Assembly (NCBI GenBank): GCA_018623875.1
Contig: JAAZUZ010000024.1
Coordinates: forward strand, 1 to 14,780
From: Synechococcus sp. HW_metabat.21
GTDB lineage: Bacteria > Cyanobacteriota > Cyanobacteriia > PCC-6307 > Cyanobiaceae
Length of the DNA stretch: 14,780 nucleotides
Direction: 5' to 3'
Shown here: one piece after another, positions 12,832 to 14,780 of the stretch
How the letters are laid out: each line of letters starts with the position of its first letter
Numbering within the stretch: position 1 is the first letter of the stretch
The notes under the pieces: model-generated
Database searches by the model: none
Seen by the model: only the letters and a program-made list of their open reading frames with translations
What the model was told of the DNA's origin: nothing
Program-made: the position numbers and the translations under genes

Positions 12832-14261
12832 GGCCGCTCGTGGGCACCATCACCCAGATCGATGCCCTTGGTCTCAATGCGATAGATCCAGGTCACCGCG
12901 GCACCAACGAGCGAGGAGAGCACCAGCAGCGGCAGCAGCCGTTGCGTGCCCCATTGCGCCAAGAGGACCGGAAACAGAAAGGCCGTGAGGACAGCGCCAA
13001 CCTTTCCGGCCGCGGCCGCCACACCAGCCCCCAAGCCCCGCAGATGGGTCGGGAAGAGCTCACCAGCCAACAGATAGGTCTGGGCATTGGGCCCGACATT
13101 GGTCATGAACTGGAAGACCACAAAGCCAGCCAGGATCAAGGGCAGGCTTTGGCCAAAGGGGCCATCACCGGAGCCCAAGGCCGCCAAGGCCAAACCAAGG
13201 GCACAGCCGATGAAACCGAGGATCTGCAGGGGGATGCGGCCCCAGCGATCCGCCAGGGCAATCGCCACCGCGATCCCAGCGACGAAGGCCAGGTCGACCA
13301 AGGCCGCTCCCTTGGCTCCGAGCAGGTCGTCATGGATGACCGCGCTGACGCTGTGGCCGCCCAACTCGGCGCCAAAGACCGCACCGATGATCACCGGAGT
13401 GAAGATGCCAATGCCATAGGTCGAGATGTCCTGAAGGAACCACGGCACCGAAGCCAGCACCGTGGCCCGTAGGAGTCGGCCTTGGAAGAGCTCCCGCCAG
13501 GAGCCTTGGGCGGCAGAGGCTCCCTCGGTGGCATGGAGGTCGACGTCGGAGCGGTTCAAGAGCAGCCCCAACTGCTGTTCGGCGCCGCGGAGGTCACCGC
13601 GGGAAGCCAACCAGTGGCTGCTCTCCGGCAGCAGCAATCGCCCCCAGGCCACCAGGGCAACGGGAATCACCGGAAAGAAGTAGAAGCTGCGCCAGGCCTG
13701 CAGTTCAGGGCTGACGAGCAACACGCCAATCCCCAAGGCGGTGGCCGCCAGCGCCCCAAGGGCCTGAAAACTGAAGGCCCCAAGCACCAGGCGACCCCGG
13801 ATCGCCGAGGGGATCGATTCAGAAATCACCAGATGGGCCGTGGGGTAGTCCGCGCCAAGGGCCACCCCCACCAAGAGCAAACAGACCAGCAGCAGGCCAA
13901 AACTTGGACTGAAGGCCGCACCGATCAAGCCCAGCAACAGCAGGAGCATCTCGGCGATGAAGACCGGTTTGCGCCCCCAGTGATCCGCCAACCCGCCCAA
14001 CACCAGGGCCCCGAGCAGGATCCCGAAGAGGGGAGCCGCCGTCAGCAGGCCGCGTTCCGCCGCGTTCAGGGCGAATTCCTCGTGGACCAGCGGCAGGGCG
14101 ATACCGCCGATGAAGACGATGAAACCTTCGAAAAACTTTCCCGCCGAGGCCAGAAGCCAGACCAGCCACTGCATCGAGGAGAGGGGCGGACCGGCCAGAT
14201 CGTCCCCGCTGGACCAGCGGGGAACCTCTTCGATGTAGCCCTGGACCTGACGCCGCTCCAT
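12828..14261 (-). CDS. MFS transporter resembling phosphate:proton symporters
   Basis: This inner-membrane carrier of 477 residues has about 12 helices. Motif A is GLADHWGRKP (90-99), with its second-half counterpart ADRWGR near 337-342 and PESSHWL at 212-218. Residues that bind phosphate in the fungal PHS symporter PiPT are matched with the same spacing: Asp138-Tyr139 in GADYP, Gln166 in FSFQALG, and Trp274, Asp278 and Tyr282 in WFLQDISTYG. GPNAQTYLLAGELFPTHLRG is the typical helix-10 sequence. Phosphate or a related anion is thus a reasonable substrate; an organic acid or sugar cannot be excluded, since the sugar-porter family shares motif A and PESxxWL. The ATG follows the stop of the ABC ATPase gene with no gap, and the 3' end overlaps selD, so the three genes form one operon. 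Confidence 0.85.
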   Translation of the reverse strand: MERRQVQGYIEEVPRWSSGDDLAGPPLSSMQWLVWLLASAGKFFEGFIVFIGGIALPLVHEEFALNAAERGLLTAAPLFGILLGALVLGGLADHWGRKPVFIAEMLLLLLGLIGAAFSPSFGLLLVCLLLVGVALGADYPTAHLVISESIPSAIRGRLVLGAFSFQALGALAATALGIGVLLVSPELQAWRSFYFFPVIPVALVAWGRLLLPESSHWLASRGDLRGAEQQLGLLLNRSDVDLHATEGASAAQGSWRELFQGRLLRATVLASVPWFLQDISTYGIGIFTPVIIGAVFGAELGGHSVSAVIHDDLLGAKGAALVDLAFVAGIAVAIALADRWGRIPLQILGFIGCALGLALAALGSGDGPFGQSLPLILAGFVVFQFMTNVGPNAQTYLLAGELFPTHLRGLGAGVAAAAGKVGAVLTAFLFPVLLAQWGTQRLLPLLVLSSLVGAAVTWIYRIETKGIDLGDGAHERP

Positions 14262-14780
14262 CTAGGCAATCTGGCTCAGGAATTGCCGCGTGCGCTCGTG
14301 TTGTGGCGCGCTGAAGAACTGCTCGGGCGGTGCAATCTCGACCACTTCCCCCTCCGCCATCAGCACCACCCGGCTGGCCACCTGACGGGCGAAGCGCACC
14401 TCATGGGTGACGACCACCATGGTCATGCCTTCTCGGGCCAGTTCCTGCATCACCTCCAGCACCTCCTGCACCATCTCCGGGTCCAGGGCACTGGTGGGTT
14501 CATCAAAGAGCATCACCCGCGGCTCCATGCAGAGGGAACGGGCAATCGCGACCCGTTGCTGCTGACCGCCGGAAAGCTGGCCGGGGTATTTGTGCGCCTG
14601 CTCGCGGATATTCACCCGCTCCAGCAGCTCTAGGGCCTCGCGCTCCACCTCCGCCTTCTCCCGCTTGCGCACCAGCACGGGCGCCAGGCAGAGGTTCTCG
14701 AGCACCGTCAGGTGCGGGAAGAGGTTGAACTGTTGAAAGACCATCCCGACCTCCCGGCGGATGGCGTCGATGTTGCGCAC
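14262..14780 (-). CDS. Polar amino acid ABC transporter ATPase, 5' end outside the window
   Basis: This is the C-terminal 172 residues of an ABC ATPase of the GlnQ/HisP type. Visible are the Q-loop (VFQQFNLFPHLTVLEN), signature LSGGQQQRVAIARSL, Walker B (VMLFDEPTSALDPE), the H-loop VVTHE and the C-terminal EIAPPEQFFSAPQHERTRQFL typical of amino-acid importers. The Walker A motif and the real start lie beyond base 14780; the GTG at the very edge is an internal Val. The protein works on the inner face of the membrane with permease and binding proteins, which are not in the window but may lie upstream. Its stop is directly followed by the ATG of the transporter gene. Confidence 0.92.
   Translation of the reverse strand: MRNIDAIRREVGMVFQQFNLFPHLTVLENLCLAPVLVRKREKAEVEREALELLERVNIREQAHKYPGQLSGGQQQRVAIARSLCMEPRVMLFDEPTSALDPEMVQEVLEVMQELAREGMTMVVVTHEVRFARQVASRVVLMAEGEVVEIAPPEQFFSAPQHERTRQFLSQIA

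Noticed and set aside
11728..12885. 385-codon plus-strand frame opposite selD
   Set aside because: It is a Gln/Arg/Pro/Gly-rich shadow of a gene whose own frame is full of SelD and oxidoreductase motifs.
13482..14633. 383-codon plus-strand frame opposite the transporter and ABC ATPase
   Set aside because: It crosses the boundary between two well supported genes on the other strand and is compositionally a shadow.

Overview
The window looks like a chromosomal segment of a GC-rich picocyanobacterium of the Synechococcus/Cyanobium type. The basis is a phoB-phoR pair lying tail to tail with a PtrA-type Crp/Fnr regulator and close to pstS, a CP12-family protein, a plant-type [2Fe-2S] ferredoxin, and the cyanobacterial fusion of a flavin/NAD(P)-type oxidoreductase to SelD. 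No rRNA, tRNA, transposase, CRISPR array or phage gene was seen. The genes are dense and mostly in short operons with overlapping or touching ends.

Layout. 1-2118: a small hypothetical ORF that may begin outside the window, then the phosphate two-component system phoB-phoR (+). 2122-2751: ptrA (-), tail to tail with phoR. 2752-3653: the only long stretch without a confident gene. It holds the ptrA control region, an AT-rich segment, a possible 48-residue ORF and two strong hairpin terminators. 3654-4634: pstS (-). 4725-7349: an arsenic locus, arsR (-) divergent from gap-arsJ (+). 7340-8181: two small exported proteins of unknown function (-). 8300-8756: a CP12-like protein and a small hypothetical (+), closed by a terminator. 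8953-10780: a LuxR-type regulator with a degenerate receiver domain, a ferredoxin and a secreted protein with an internal duplication (+). 10777-14780: a tight operon (-) of an amino-acid-type ABC ATPase (cut by the window edge), a major facilitator transporter with phosphate-symporter signature residues, and the oxidoreductase-SelD fusion.

How it fits together. The left half reads as a phosphate/arsenate module. PhoR-PhoB senses phosphate shortage, PtrA is a second-tier regulator, and PstS captures phosphate. GAPDH can join arsenate (a phosphate mimic) to a glycolytic triose, and ArsJ exports the product. Three promoters (ptrA, pstS, gap) each carry a CTTAACC core flanked by related 7-mers at an 11-nt period, which fits the cyanobacterial Pho box. 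At gap the Pho box is followed directly by two exact ATCAA-N6-TTGAT sites, the operator described for cyanobacterial ArsR. The sequence therefore suggests that the arsenate exporter needs both low phosphate (PhoB) and arsenic (release of ArsR). This composite promoter is the most interesting signal in the window. The functional claims are inferred from family resemblance and site spacing; no search was run.
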